Shown here: one piece after another, positions 28,201 through 43,200 of the stretch
How positions within the stretch are numbered: the stretch's first letter is position 1
Layout of the letters: each line of letters opens with the position of its first letter
Source: Aphis gossypii
Lineage: Eukaryota; Arthropoda; Insecta; Hemiptera; Aphididae
Length of the DNA stretch: 64,000 nt
Assembly: GCF_020184175.1 (NCBI RefSeq)
Contig: NC_065532.1
Location: 39,432,287 to 39,496,286 of the forward strand
Reading direction: 5' to 3'
The notes under the pieces: generated by a model
The model's input: only the letters and a program-made list of their open reading frames with translations
Told to the model about the DNA's origin: nothing
Database searches by the model: none
Translations under genes and position numbers: made by a program

Positions 28201-31200
28201 CTTTAAAAAAATCCATATCATTAAAAGTAGTATTTTATTGTCAGTGACAATAATACAACAACAGAACTACATCGTGTTTAGATTATATAATATGGCCATA
28301 TTATGTGCACATCTATATTATACTATTGTACCTGCTAAAATATAATATAATATAATACATAATCGACGTCTGATAATAATCAGACTACTACGTATTATTT
28401 AAATTACATCGTCAAATATTAGAGTAAAGTGACGTGATCATTTATGAATAACGTCAGTCACCGGAATGACACGTGTATCGTCTCATTATTAAAAACCAAT
28501 TTTTTTACAATATATTAGAGGGTTTTATATTCGCGTGACTGCGGTAGCATTTCGTCTATTAAATTACGGAAACGTCCTTTAAAATTATCCAACGTTCACT
28601 GCGAGCCACTATCACACAATTAGCTCGTAAGTTCAAAATTAAAAAAATGAATTTTTGAGTTATTTTTACGTTTCAATTATAAAACGTGTCGTAATAAAAT
28701 AAAAATCCAGGAATCCCCGGGATTAGAATATCAAATGATACATCATATTGTACAACGATGAATTATGTAAATTAATAATTACTATTGCATGCTAATGACT
28801 TAGACCGAGTTAAACCCACTTACGGTTCACAATAGAGTACAAGTACAGTAAAATAGAATAAAAAATGGGTATTATTTTAATTTTGGTGGTTTATATATTA
28901 TACCGTGTAAATGTTTATAAGTATACATACCTACTGAGCTGATGACTGTTTGAACTGTTTTGAACTGTTTGACAAAAATGCGGTGTTATTTTATTCGTAG
29001 CATTAGTTTTTTTCCATTTGAATGCAACCTTAAAATAGTTTTATTCATCACTGTAAATTATATAATAAATATTGTATTTTTAATTTTTAACGTTAAAAAT
29101 ATTATATTAAAAATCAATTCAGAATGTTACTTACTTTATATTAATATGGTAACTACCTACGTATGTCCTTTATACACATTAAAGTGGAACCACAGCTATG
29201 AGGGATGAAAAGATAAATATGTCGTCAGCAAAAATTTCTATAAGTTGTACTTCATTGTTTTTAAATTATGAGAGCGGAGCGATAATTGTATTGATTTCGC
29301 AATGATGTGTGTTTTATTTTTATTTCTGTCATCATCTTTTGGGGCAGTAAAAATGCTTAGATTTTCAACTTAAATATCGTATCTGGTAGAAAATTAGATT
29401 TAGTTAATCAAAAATAAAATATACTTTTCTGAAAAATTGGGGTGGGGGACAAGTAAAAATGAGAATTATTAAGCAAAACCAGTTTTTGACTAGATTTATT
29501 TTATTTTTTTGCTGTTAATCAAAAACAAATAATCGTCAGCGGTCTTCACTAGGATTTTAGTAATATAGTATATGGTCGGTCGGATTCTTGCCATTTCACA
29601 CCTCTGGATTAGGTTTTAGTACTGTAGAGATAAAGTACTGTAAACAATGTTAATAAAAATAAGTATAAAGATTTATCAAAATAAACATAATTCCCAAAAT
29701 AATTTCATTAACATTTAAAGTTTAAATTTTGACAAAATTGAATATTTACTCGTAAAATAACAGTTTCTCATCAAACAATTTACTTATGTTGTTATTCTTG
29801 ATTCAAATAAGTTTAAATTAATTACTTGTATTAATTGCCAATTAATTGGTAACCTATATTGATACTTGATTCATAAGCAAAAATTCTAAAATATATCATT
29901 ATTTAATACATCATCATATTTAAAATTTTATAATTATTATTTATAACATGAAATAATTTGCAAAAGTAAATTAATAAACTCTTTAAAAAAATACTGACTC
30001 CGGTATACGCGAAACCGGTATGAGTTACTAAGTTACTAAGACAAAAAGTCATAAATTATAATGTATACTATAGAGTATAGACTAAGACAAAATTCTGTAT
30101 CTTCAACAATATTTAAAGAATTTTTGCTTAGCCTATTGATTTTAAGGCGTTTTAGGTTTTAAACGTTATCTACCTACATAGTACATATTATTTTTGTTCG
30201 GCAATATTTCAGATTTACGTCATCATATTCGCCTACACAAGCAGAATTTCATCATCTTTTTTTTTTTTTTAGACTTAAGGTGTTTTAGCTTATAATATAC
30301 ATGTAACATACAACTAGATAGAGTGTGGCCGACTATGACGTGCTAAGAAATAGTTACATAAAAAGTAAAACCCAATTTCAAATGTCATCATTTACGTTCA
30401 TACCTACATTTATGGATAGATACATTCGGGTAACAATTAAAAATTATGTTCCAATTTTGTATATTATACATGAAAGGGAAATAATAAAACCAAGTACAAT
30501 ATTGATATGTGCACACTGCACACGTAACACAATATTCTATATCAAGAATAAACATTATTTCAATAATAATTAATATTGGGTATAGTATGACGATGAAAAG
30601 TGTACAATTATCTTGTATTGATTCAGCGCCAAAAACCATATAATACGCGTATAAATAATACATATCACTGGCAACAAAATTTTTTTCTGTACGGAACTCA
30701 CATCAAAAAGATTTTTTAAAAAAAACATGCCTTCTAATAGCGAAAGTAACGTAGTTATCGATAGGTAATTATGCCGCTGTGGTTGTTTTAATATTATATT
30801 ATAATATTATAAGTTATAATATATGTAAAGTAATAATAGTAAATAAATATAGCCGTATCGGGCCGGTTAATTAGGAACTTATATTATACAAATTAATTTT
30901 ACTTTGTCAATTGTTATTAATAAACGCCCTCGACCAGGTTAAATCTAAAGTTATAGTTATCATTTAGTTTCTAAAGATCAGTTTTTAAGGTCAAATTAGC
31001 GTTACGTTAGTAAGATAAATTGAACCATCCTGCACGTGTGGGTGTTCTAACGAGATTGAGTGCTTGAGCTGGATTCACCGTGGGATTTATCTGGGTACGT
31101 ATGGACGACACCGGGTAGTGACGAGTACGTAAGACTTATATGCAAGGTGGTGGAGGTCGAAACAGAATAAAACGTTATACAAACGATAATATACATATTA

Positions 31201-34200
31201 TGTTTTTCAGGAAATGCCTCGAAGCGACTTTTTTTTTCTTTTTCTTTGTTGTAAAATATTCAAGAATGGTGGGTATATTATAAAACAACGCCCAGAGCCT
31301 TTTTAAGAATTTTTGTTCCTCCAGGCAAACAATATTATTATTATTCCAACTCTAAAAATATCTCACGCTATTATTTTGTTTCCAATGACCTAGCAGAGTA
31401 GAAATCCTTTAAAGTTTATTTCAATGACATTTATTCAAGTGTTCAACTCACTTTATTTTATTCGAACAATAAAAACATTTGGTAGTTTACGATTTACTTT
31501 TTTTCTAACTAAAATATTGACAAAATCGTCATAATATTTCACAATAAAATTTCATGAAAAGTTCTAAATAATATTAATATTTTCATTTTACTTTAAGTCA
31601 TAGATAGAATTTATAACTACTTCTTCTTATCATTAGGAAAACTATACACTGTAATAGCACCGTGTCAGTAGACAAACTCATTTGTTCGTTTTAATTTTTA
31701 AAAACAAAATACATTCCACGTGGTGTTTAATTCCAAATAAATTTGATTTTTCAGAAACCCATAGGTGCATTGGAAAAACGGACTAAATGCTGTTTATGCT
31801 GCAAAAGCAATAAAGTAGTATTGCAGTGCTTACTAGAAAGGTCAGCATATGTGTGCGGCGAGGCGCTAAGACTAAAAGCCAACATAAAAAACCAAAATGA
31901 AAAGGACATCAGACTTAAAGTCAGATTACTGCAGGTAAAACTTTTTTTTTAAATAGTATTCTAAATGTACAATTTACAATAAACGCTGCATATTGCGTTT
32001 GTGCGTATACCTATATAATACACGAATAAGCAGTGAGTATAATTTAATATGTATTAATTGACCAAACAGATCATATTCACTGACTTTTGCGATATTGGAA
32101 AAATATATTTCCTTTTCCTACGTAGAAAAATACATTATAACGGATCATTATTGAATTTTGTTTATAAAAATTATATATTTAACTTATACTAAGTCTATTA
32201 AATAACAATCATATTATTATATTATTCATTAGTCATTACTAATTAATATTAAATAAAATAATAATTTCTGGTATGACTATATGTCTATATCAGGTAATGA
32301 TATATACAAACATTAAGAACTAAATACCTACTACTAACATTCAATTAACTGTCTATTTCTAAATTTATATATTAAATGCTAAGTGCCTATGTTTCGAAAC
32401 ATCATAACAAATGACAAAACTATAAATTTCCAAAAATTCTAATTCAAAAGTTGTTCTTATTTAAATTAACATAGGTATCATATTTTTATAATATTATTAC
32501 TGTGTTTCAATATAAAACGATTGACGATTTACATATTTTTTTAACACACTATAGTACTACCTATATATTATTGTATACATTGAAATATTATAAGCCACAA
32601 CTATAGATAGATAATTCTATATTAATCAATTTATCATTTTACTAAAGAATTACTAACTTATTGTAAATATATATCTGTATAAGAGACGAATAAAAAAATT
32701 GATTAAAAAGAGTTACAAAATATATAAAACGTAATCCGTATGAAAAAAATACAACTGAATTTAAACATGGAGTGAATCGACAATAGTATTATGTGTATAG
32801 CGAACTCTACATATTATAGGATATATATATATATATACCTAACAACGAATTAATTTATTTTTAAATTTTAAATTAGGTTACGCTACGTCGTTTTAAATTG
32901 GTTGATGTATAATATACTAAATTAAATCTCAAATACAGCTGTATAATATCGACTATCATTCATATTACACACAACGCCATTTATACCTCCCATCGGACAT
33001 ATAGAATTCGTTCATTATTCACTCAGATTAATCGTTCACAACCTAAATTCATCAAAATGTAAAGGACGTGTCATATTAAGTATTTCCCCAGTGTGTACCT
33101 AATGCAATTTAACTAACCCCGGAATTACGACATTATTTGTTTGTTTAAATATTCAGCTTACATAACTTAAATCAATACCAATAATTATTGATCTAACCCA
33201 AATCGGACCGAAACTTTAAATGCGATGTATATAGTATATACCTTGAGCGAAGCGTGGACTAATGTATTGGTTTAACGAAGCTGTTTTTTCATCAGAACAC
33301 TTTTTGTGGTTGTAAATATTTTAAAAGTTTCATAGTACACACATTTAATGGACTGAAAATTTTAACTCGGTTATTTTTTCAAACGTTTAAATATACATGG
33401 ACGTTCCTCTAAGCCAAAAAAAGCATTGCTTTTATTTAATAACGGTGAAATGTGTTGTATTAACTGATCAAATAGTACGCAAAAACAACACCTAAAATAA
33501 TTACCGAATAAATAAAAAAGTATCCTATTTACAGATAAAAGACTTTATTATCAAAGTCGAAGATTTGATTTATATATTAGATCTATTAGATTAGGGGCTT
33601 AATTAATCCTAATTCAAAGTTATTCATATTATTTTATTAAAATACTTAGGTATAATATAAATTCATAGAAAAATATCTTATGAGCTACCCTCAATCTTCA
33701 ACACTAACTTTGACAACAGTGTACATACCTACACCTTAACGAGTTCAATTATAAAGACGCACAATATAGTTTTTATTTAAATTTTAAAATATAAACTATA
33801 AATAATCCAATAACTATTAGCAACACAAAAATTATAAAAATATATTTTATCATATTATTATTATTTACAAAAGTCAGTCATGAATCAATTTTCATTCAAA
33901 TCCGTTGTTGGCGATCTCGACTAAGATAAAATAGATGACTTCTATAATAACTATAATATTATATAGTCTTACTACTCTTACTCCTAAAGATCATAAACAA
34001 ATTTAACGATTTAATGCGGTAAAGTAAAAATGTTAAGATAAGATTTTTAATGTTCTGGAAAAATCTGATTTTGGTTAAGTTACACAATATACCTACACTA
34101 GAACTTTCTCATTTCACTTAACTTCGGTTGTCATTTATTGACTATATTACGGTGTATATATATAACTTTCACTATAATTAGATATTGATAAATATTATAT

Positions 34201-37200
34201 TTTATATAATATAAAAATGCAGAGCGACATCTTTTACAGTTATTACCTACATTATTTTGAGAAGTATACAAACTGCTCTAGAAATTTTCTATCTGGAAAA
34301 TGTAAAATATACGCCTGATTTTGACGTTTTACACTACTAAATTACTCGCATAATTTATTGGTTTTTTAAACTTTTGATTTCATTAATGGTGAAAACCATT
34401 ATTTTAAAACCATAATCCAAAGCAAAATAATTTCCTAAAAAAATGTGTTTTATAAATATTGATTATTTGTTATTAATCGAATAATTCTGTTTTTAAAAAA
34501 GCATAATAGTCAATTAGTCAATAGATAATTATTTTTGTTTAGACGTTCATTATTTATGTGTTATATTTATTTAATATTATATTGAATATATTATTGTGAA
34601 TCGTCCATAATGAATGGCGATTTAAAATTATTTATTGCAAATACCATGAACATAGAAATTGGCCTCATAATGTATCCCATTAACTGTTAAATATTAAGTT
34701 ATTATTTATAATTATATTTATTACTTCAGAAGTGCAGTAAAAACACATTATCATATATTTAAACAATTAATAGTTAAATTACCTAAAAATTTAAATAACA
34801 ATAATAAACGTTAATTTTTTTTCCAACTGAATAAATTATCAATAGTTACCAACTTAATTAGTTTTATAAAGGTAAATTTAAATTAAATTAAATTAATTAT
34901 TGGTACCGAGAACATAATTTTAGAAGTTATTACAAATAGATATTATGTTTAATAATTTGTTTTAAAAGCTTTTAAATTAATATAAAAACGCTTGCCTTGT
35001 GAGATAAAACTAATAAAAGATTAATTTTTAATAAATTGTTTTAACCAAACACTTTATTTAGATTTAAACCCATAAATTCTCCCAGCATAAGATTATATGT
35101 AAATAATTAAAAGATTCGTCGTTTTTTTAAGAATTACATAAATATCTATACATAATATAGATTATTCCATATAACATATTTTATAGTTCTATTTATAATT
35201 ATAGTACATAATATGTCTGTAATTTTTAAATTCAAAATAAATTTTTTAAAGTGTACATTTTCACGCGATCACTTGATTAAGCATGCTCAAAACGGAATAT
35301 TAAAAGTAACATGAATATTATAATATACCCTTTAACACATTTTAGGTTTAAAAAATATAAACTTTTGGTAGGTAGTATAATATCGCAGAAATTCTATCAA
35401 ACTTAATTTAATTATTTCGCGTTGTAACCAAAATTGTATAATCCATAAACTTTAAATCGCGTCCAACACTTACTCGAGCACTTTTATAATATTTATCATT
35501 ATATTTAAATATATATATAATCTTTTTTAGTTAAGATTACTAATGATTAATAATTACCTAGTAAAGTACTATAATAGTATATAATAGATTAATATAACCC
35601 ACAACTATTTTACTTTACTACATATCTAAATATTTATTTATTTATTTATTTATTATTATATGACGGGCGGAGCCCAATTTAAATATAACAGGTTATTTTT
35701 ACATTACAGAATTATAAGATGATGTAAGATTAACAATTATATACATAGTTACAACAAAATTACAATAAACTATATTATGTAGGAGAAAGAGGGGTCAAGA
35801 TTTGCATGTCTCATACAACGAGTAAGGGGTTCATTAACCAGATAAATATATAATATCTTTATTATTAAAGTGTATAAATATGATAAAAAAAAATATCATT
35901 ACGAATAATAAAATAAAACCCATAATTTATGGTAATTAAAAGAATCACTATGACTATAGATCACAGAGTATGGATCGAACGGGTACCTACTAATGTCTTA
36001 GTAATAACTAACAGACAAAAACATAATATTTTGGTCATAATATGTGAATAAAATATTAACAATTTAAATCAATAATAATTCGGAAGAAGAGTTAGGAAAT
36101 CATTATATAAGTATAACTTTTATAATATGCTTTTAGTAAATCGCATGTCAATTTACATTTGTCGGCTAGTATATAATCATAATATACAAGAATAAAGGAC
36201 AACCGGATAATATATGTTTGTGTGTATTTATTTAATGATTTATAATCCTTTAAATATTAATTTTAATTTTTTTCTTTATAACATTATTGTTATTATTATT
36301 ATAAGCGTGTAACGTTTTAAAGAGAGCATACAAATTTCGGTGTATCCTTCCTGTCACTGCAGCGCTTTTTACATTTATAAACTTAAATCGCTGACGATCA
36401 AGGCTCGAAACTTTAGGAATTTATATATTTATTTAGATTGTTTAGAAAATGGATATTGAAATTCTAGTTTGATACAAGTTCATCCATAATACACAGATTT
36501 TAAATACGAAAATATTTGTTACATAATTTTTTGTTTTTTTTTTTTTTTTGTAGAAATTCGAGTATTTTAGGTATAAGAACGAAAAAATATTTTTTACAAA
36601 TTTATAGCTAAACAAAAAAATATCAGATTTATGACAACTAAAAATCTTAATTTTATATCGTTTGCCAATATAAATTAATTCTTTAATGGCTATTTATTAC
36701 TCTCAGTGCAATTAACACTTATGTTATAATCTCTATTATAGGTACTGAGAAATCGTAATAGTGACCGTTGCGCGTCAACCAGCCCGTTTCCTTTTATTAA
36801 TAAGGAGTCGTTTTATTTTTTTAAATTTAATTTAATTTTTTTATTATATACCTAATTTATGTAAATTATATTGTATTCAATAAATTGCATATTTTTGCAT
36901 ATTTTCCAATTTTTCGCTGTCTATTGTGATGTTTTTTAACGAATATGTATGCGCATATATTTGAGTACTTTTTAGCGCATAAAGTTCAGACTTTCCGAGC
37001 CTTACTGATGATCGATATTTTTATTATAATTTAAAATACAATAATTCGGTTATAATTACTTTACAAAAATTGTTGTTAAAATATTTTTTTCAGATTAAAA
37101 ATTTACCTCATAACAAAATGTATTCGTGATTAATTATGAGACTTTTTTTTCATTCTACAAAACATAAATAACAAACGTGTTATGCAAAAAAATCTCCAAC

Positions 37201-40200
37201 CACCGATGATAACGATTTTCCCATTATTATATTAAATAAATAATAACATATATTATTATGTTTGTATTATAGTATCGCGTTTTCTTTTCAGAACGTACAT
37301 TATTCGGTAGAACGCGGCATGCTAGGCGTTCAAAACCAAAAAGACGTCCAACACTCTGTGTTGGAGTACATCGGCGAACCGATACACACTGGATGTGAAT
37401 CGCAATGGGATTCAGCCGACGGCCTGGTCCTGCCAGTGATGCCACCTACATTGATCGGCAACTGCAGGCTGCTACAAATATATTACTTACTCAAGGTGAC
37501 AAACGACGACGGAGATCGCGTAGATATCGTGATAATTATTATTATTTGAGTCTGAGAGTGTCCGAGTTCCAGTTTCTGTTTAATCGTGTCCGCGACTTTT
37601 TTTTTTTGTCACATTGACAGTACGTTAAAGAGAAGAAACCACTGTTGTAGTGTTCGTGAGATTCTCGTCTTATTTTTCTTTATTGATACCAATAATATAC
37701 GATACAGCACCCTAAAGAAAAAATTGAAAACAAAAGATTTTTAAATTACGAAATTACATCATATTTTACAGAGTGATTCGCTGTATTGGAAAAGGCCGCA
37801 ATAATTGTTTTTTTTTTTGTTTTTTTAATATTTTTGCGTAGTTTGCACTTCTTTCCGTAAAATAAAAATCCAATTGTTTTATCAGATAAACTTTATCTTA
37901 AATTTAATTATCAAAAGAAAACTTTTCTAAATATTTTAATGGATATTAAATTTTAATGGACAAGTTTTTTTTATAGATAATCATTTTGAATTTAAATGAG
38001 TGAAGTAAACAATAAGGTACCTTGGTGGTGTAAAAAAATTATTTTTACTATGAAACAATCACAATGTTTAAAAGGCCAGGAGATCATAATAAATTATGAC
38101 ATTGATGTACCTATATTATATACATACATTAAAAATGCCTTAATTGGATCTTAAATTTCACTAAAATGCTGGTTACACTGGTTAGGCTAAGTTATATTAT
38201 TATTATGCTCGTACAGTAGGTAATAATTCTTTATTTACGAAGATAAAACTCCATTTTACATAATATAGATAACTAATAATATTTAATAGATTTATAGGTA
38301 TAATACTGTTTAATTTTAAAAACGTATACATTTACACATACAAGTAGGTAATTACGGTATAATAATTATAATTTAATAGTTCTTAATCTTAATTTAAAAT
38401 GTTTTAAATTTCTAAAATTACAAATAGCATTTTTCGACTTATTTTTCAAGGACATCAAAATATTAGCGGGAGAATAATTCACAATTATTTTATTAGTGTT
38501 TTTAATATAAAAATATGTAGAATTAATTTATCATTCTACTATTCTAGAAATAAATAAGTTTACTTTAAATTGAATTTTATTTAGAAGATTTGGTCAGTAT
38601 AACACTCTAAACAGTCTAAACTATTATTATTAGTAAGATTATACAAAAATATTAAAATATTCATTTTTCTTCTACATTTTAATGAATCTATTCTAATCCA
38701 AAATAAATTTCCTCATAACCTGAGTAAGGGATCTTTAAAAATTGCACTTAAAAACAAAAAGTGTAGAAAATTATTTTGCACTGATTCTAAAAAAAAAAAG
38801 GCAGAACCATTGTTCCAGATTAGATAAGCTTACTCAAGACAAGATCATACTAAATATTAGTAAACTGGTTTTTAACTCTATTTCTATAAATTATAAATGA
38901 TTATTTATAAAATATTTATTTACAAAACTAATTAATGATTTATTCAATATTAATTGTCCATAAATATTTATTAATATAACTTTGCTTCTGATTATGAAAT
39001 TAAAAATATTTAGTATTATTATTCAATGCCTACAAAATGGTAGTGTCTTTATTAAAAATGTAGAATACATGTTATAATAATAATTAGTATAATATAATTT
39101 TAAATAAAAATATGATGCAATATAATAAACTATAAACTATAAGGTGACATACCTCATCACGTATATAACTATACAGTGTATACGAGTCACGAAACTTACA
39201 CACGGTGCGTGTGTATAAAATATATTTTAACCTGTATTATAGGTATTATATTAAATGGCTTTCGAGATCTATACTTCAAAATACAAAAGGCAATAAATAT
39301 AATTTTTCAGGGAAATATATAAAAAAAAATCATTTGGAACAAAAATTGACAGAATTATTTCTGTCAATTATACCTCAAATCTCAATGATTAAAATATGAT
39401 GTGTAATTAAACAAAAAATAAAAGAATAAATTATGTGTAAAATGCATATTAAATTGAACAAAAAAATATTGTAGAATAAGAACTATTGAATCCAAACTTT
39501 GTCTAGTTTAATAATATTCCAATTTTTTTTATTATTGTTTTCGTTGAACATGAGTAGGTATTTAAATTTTAATTTAGACAACTAGGCCATAAGCATTACA
39601 TGTAATAATTCTAGCAATAATAATGACAATAAACATATTTATATCGTATATATATAATAATAATTTATAGAAGTTCATAAAATTATTATAAATGTAAAAT
39701 GTCTATAATACAAAATTCAAAAATACTACACACCTCATAAATTAAGCAAATATTTGTAGTAGAACATTTGGAATATTATATTGAGTTTGTATTCAAATAT
39801 TTAATACATCTCATTTATATTATAATTTATAATAGCTAATGTCGTTATGTACAAATACAATTAAAATTATTAGTTACAAAAAAAATTTCTGCAGATTTAT
39901 ATGTTTAATGAATTAGTATAAATGATTTAGCTCATTAGCTGCAGAATTATTTCTGAACCCGTAGACTCAAAATACACTGACACTCTATCTGTTGAAATTT
40001 TGTTTTAAATGTTTAAGTCATACAGTCCTAAGCATAATATTTTTCTGAAAATGTATATATATATGTAGTATGATGTATAATTTTTTAACGATTAGGGTAG
40101 GTTAGTCTAGTAATCCGCTCATTAGAACTTTAAGTACTTACTAATTAAGTTACAACCTGTTTGGTCATTTGAAATTCAATTTTAATATAAATATCAAAAT

Positions 40201-43200
40201 TCTCAGGAAGCATTGAATGATTCATAGTATAAAATCAAAAACGTACCTATGTTATCATTAAAAAAAGTAAAACACTTTAAAAAATATAGCGAAAATAAAG
40301 TAATGTATGATCAATAATGTCAAATATTCAAATAAATTCCAAAAGAGAGTACTAAAAGCTATAAATGGTTAAATTTAGATTAATATCGACAGGTAAACAA
40401 AGGATTTATAAATTGTTGTGAAAATTCTAAAAAAAAAAAAAAAAAATACAAAACGAAACAGAGTAAACATTTTCTGATTACGCATTATGACATGATAGAA
40501 TATTTTATTTTATAACTAATACATACTATAATTAACTTTTATAGTAAATACAAGACAAGTTATGAATCATGAATGTTACTTATTACCTCTTGATGATAAT
40601 ATTGACTATTAATTAAATTCACGGGAAAATGGCTTTCGCTTAATGTGATGTCATCTTGTAGATACTTTACTAAATAATAAAGCCAGTAGAATTTCTGTGA
40701 TCGGGTTATTCGGAGAATTCGAGGGACGGTATACGAGACAACGATTCTGGTGAATTAATCAAGCCGGAAACCTAACCATTTAAAAATGTAATATTAGTAA
40801 TGTCTTTGCTTTTACTAAGCGACCATAGAGATTATGTGCTACTAAACCTGCAGGCTGATCGCAATTATTGGGTTCGTGATAAAATATCCATAAATTGTGA
40901 TAACATTTTCAAAAAATTAATTTTTAACGCGTTTAATTTGAGTTTTGATAAGCATACAATTTAAATACCATACCACAAAACCATATTCTAAATTTAATTG
41001 GTTCCAATAAAGACGAGTATAATATCAACAGAAACCGTTCAGTCATAAAGCACTCACTATCCATAATATAGTCAACGTGAGTCGTAAATGTTGAGGTCTG
41101 AGAACAAATAAAATCTAAATCCTCGACTTGATTTATTTAATGCAATATCACGTTACCAATAGAATAATCATATTGAAAAATTAAGTAGCTTTTGGAAAAT
41201 TAAATAACTTTACATTTGTATTGATAGCTAATTCAAGACAAACTGTATAATACAAATGTACTAACTTATTTAACGATTCTTTCAATAAAATACTATAAAA
41301 TAATAATAATTGTACGTCATCTGCAAATAAAATAAAATAACAATCGATTGATTGTTATAGTGTTGATAAAAATATTAAACTGGAGTATGGTGACAAATTT
41401 ACCTTTATAATATTATATTTATGTACATTTTATTTAAAATGCTATATACCTAATAATAACTTTAAAAAAACTATGTTTTCATTATTATTCGAACACATTT
41501 TTTAGTTGAACAAATTATCCATAGGTATTCGAATACACGATCTTATATTCTATAACAATAGTGATGCAATAAAGCCTCAGGTTTGAATTTACAACAAAAT
41601 CAACTTCAAAAATTTTTTAAAATGTAAATATTTTTTTATAATCGGTATACCGTACATGGCGTATTTAAAATATAATTAAATACTAGACCACTAGGTTATT
41701 ATAATATATTAGGTATAATAATATTGTCTGTTACGAATAAAGCATGCAATATACCTAGAAAATTATCGCTTACGATTAAATATTGCTCAGTGTACTTAAA
41801 TAGATAATATATAATTGTGTATATTTACTTACAGGTCTGCGTGGATTTGGGAAAAGGAGACGAAGACCTCAACATAACGTTCCCAATAACAATAGCCACT
41901 GTGCCATTCAGGATACCAAACTGTAACAAGACTCCTCAAATATTTTATAGTGAGTACCTATACTTACAATATTGATGTATATAAAATATAAGTTTAATTG
42001 GCAATGGTTGGTCGTTATAAAACCATGACGTATTGTGCGAGGGGGTGAAAAACTGAAAATTATAAAATGATACGACTCCCCTCTTGACGATTTTATTTTT
42101 TTTCTATAATTTTAGATGACGTTTTATTTTTTACTAAATATTAATACCCTTTGCCCTAACATATATCAGATATCTAGTTATAAAAATACATTACCCGTTG
42201 GCCTTAAGTACATTTTTTTATTTAAAATAAATCGAAAACTATGTCACAACCTCTATATAAAAATATCATATCATCCTAAATAAACTGAATATTAATATTA
42301 ATATAGTACCTAACTATACGGTTTAATTTTAAAATTAGAGAAAATTGAATGGATTGGCTGTGTAATTAATCATTTGAAAAACAATTAATATTTTAAAATT
42401 GTTATTATATATTTATAAATTATAAGATTATGTGAATTACAAATATTTACTTTTTATTTAACTAATTTTTAAGATATTTTTTATACTCTTTAGTCTTTAA
42501 TTCTTTACGCGTTATTTAATATATTCTCTTGGCACAAAGTTCAACATTACGCCATTGGTTTTATCAAAATAGTAATTTTAATTTAAGTCGATTTTATTAA
42601 CTATTTTAAAATAATAAAAATTCAATATTGTGAATTTTTATTTGATTATTATATATTTATTATTCTAAATTTATTTTATTTAATGATATTGCGTGAATTT
42701 CATTTAAAATTTAAAATAAGTTAACGAATTTGATTCTAAGCATTAACAACATTTTATTTTAAATACTATATTTACCTATTTGTTTAGTAGTGCGTTTCTA
42801 CGTTAATGTATATACATTTTGTTATATAATATGTTCGATGTTTTGGCAAATTATATTTGATTTAATATTAATATGGTCATATACTCATATGACATATAAC
42901 CTATGTTATAAACTTATAACATTACAAACTAATAATAACTATTAAGAGTCTCTTTATATTTTAATCAATGAAAAAGCCCAACTTCTTGCCTAACTTTATT
43001 ATTAATCAGTCCCACTTTAGTCAGTTTAACTATTATAGGTACGAAATAAAGAACCATTTTTGCCGCACCAGTTAGTTTACAATTTTGAATTTTTATTATT
43101 TTTTTGATGAAAATCGCATAGATATAATATCAACATAATACTATTTTTACACTGAAATATAAATCGATATTATTTCAAATGACTCGTGTTAGAATATTTT

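Larger units (their letters stand above)
20267..31754 (+). other. ARRDC intron 3 (11.5 kb)
   Basis: Bounded by CTG|gtgagt and ttttcag|AAA. It is mostly AT-rich with no recognisable exon. It contains islands of different composition at about 26735-27530 (decayed mobile-element-like ORF), 28430-28650 and 31020-31170, plus a repeat at about 29265-29465. Long introns in arrestin genes often hold regulatory sites, but I can show none directly. Confidence 0.75.

Noticed and set aside
28467..28476. CACGTG E-box in ARRDC intron 3 as a carbohydrate response element, as in TXNIP/ARRDC4 promoters
   Set aside because: Such elements need two E-boxes five bases apart; only single ones are seen here and elsewhere in the gene.
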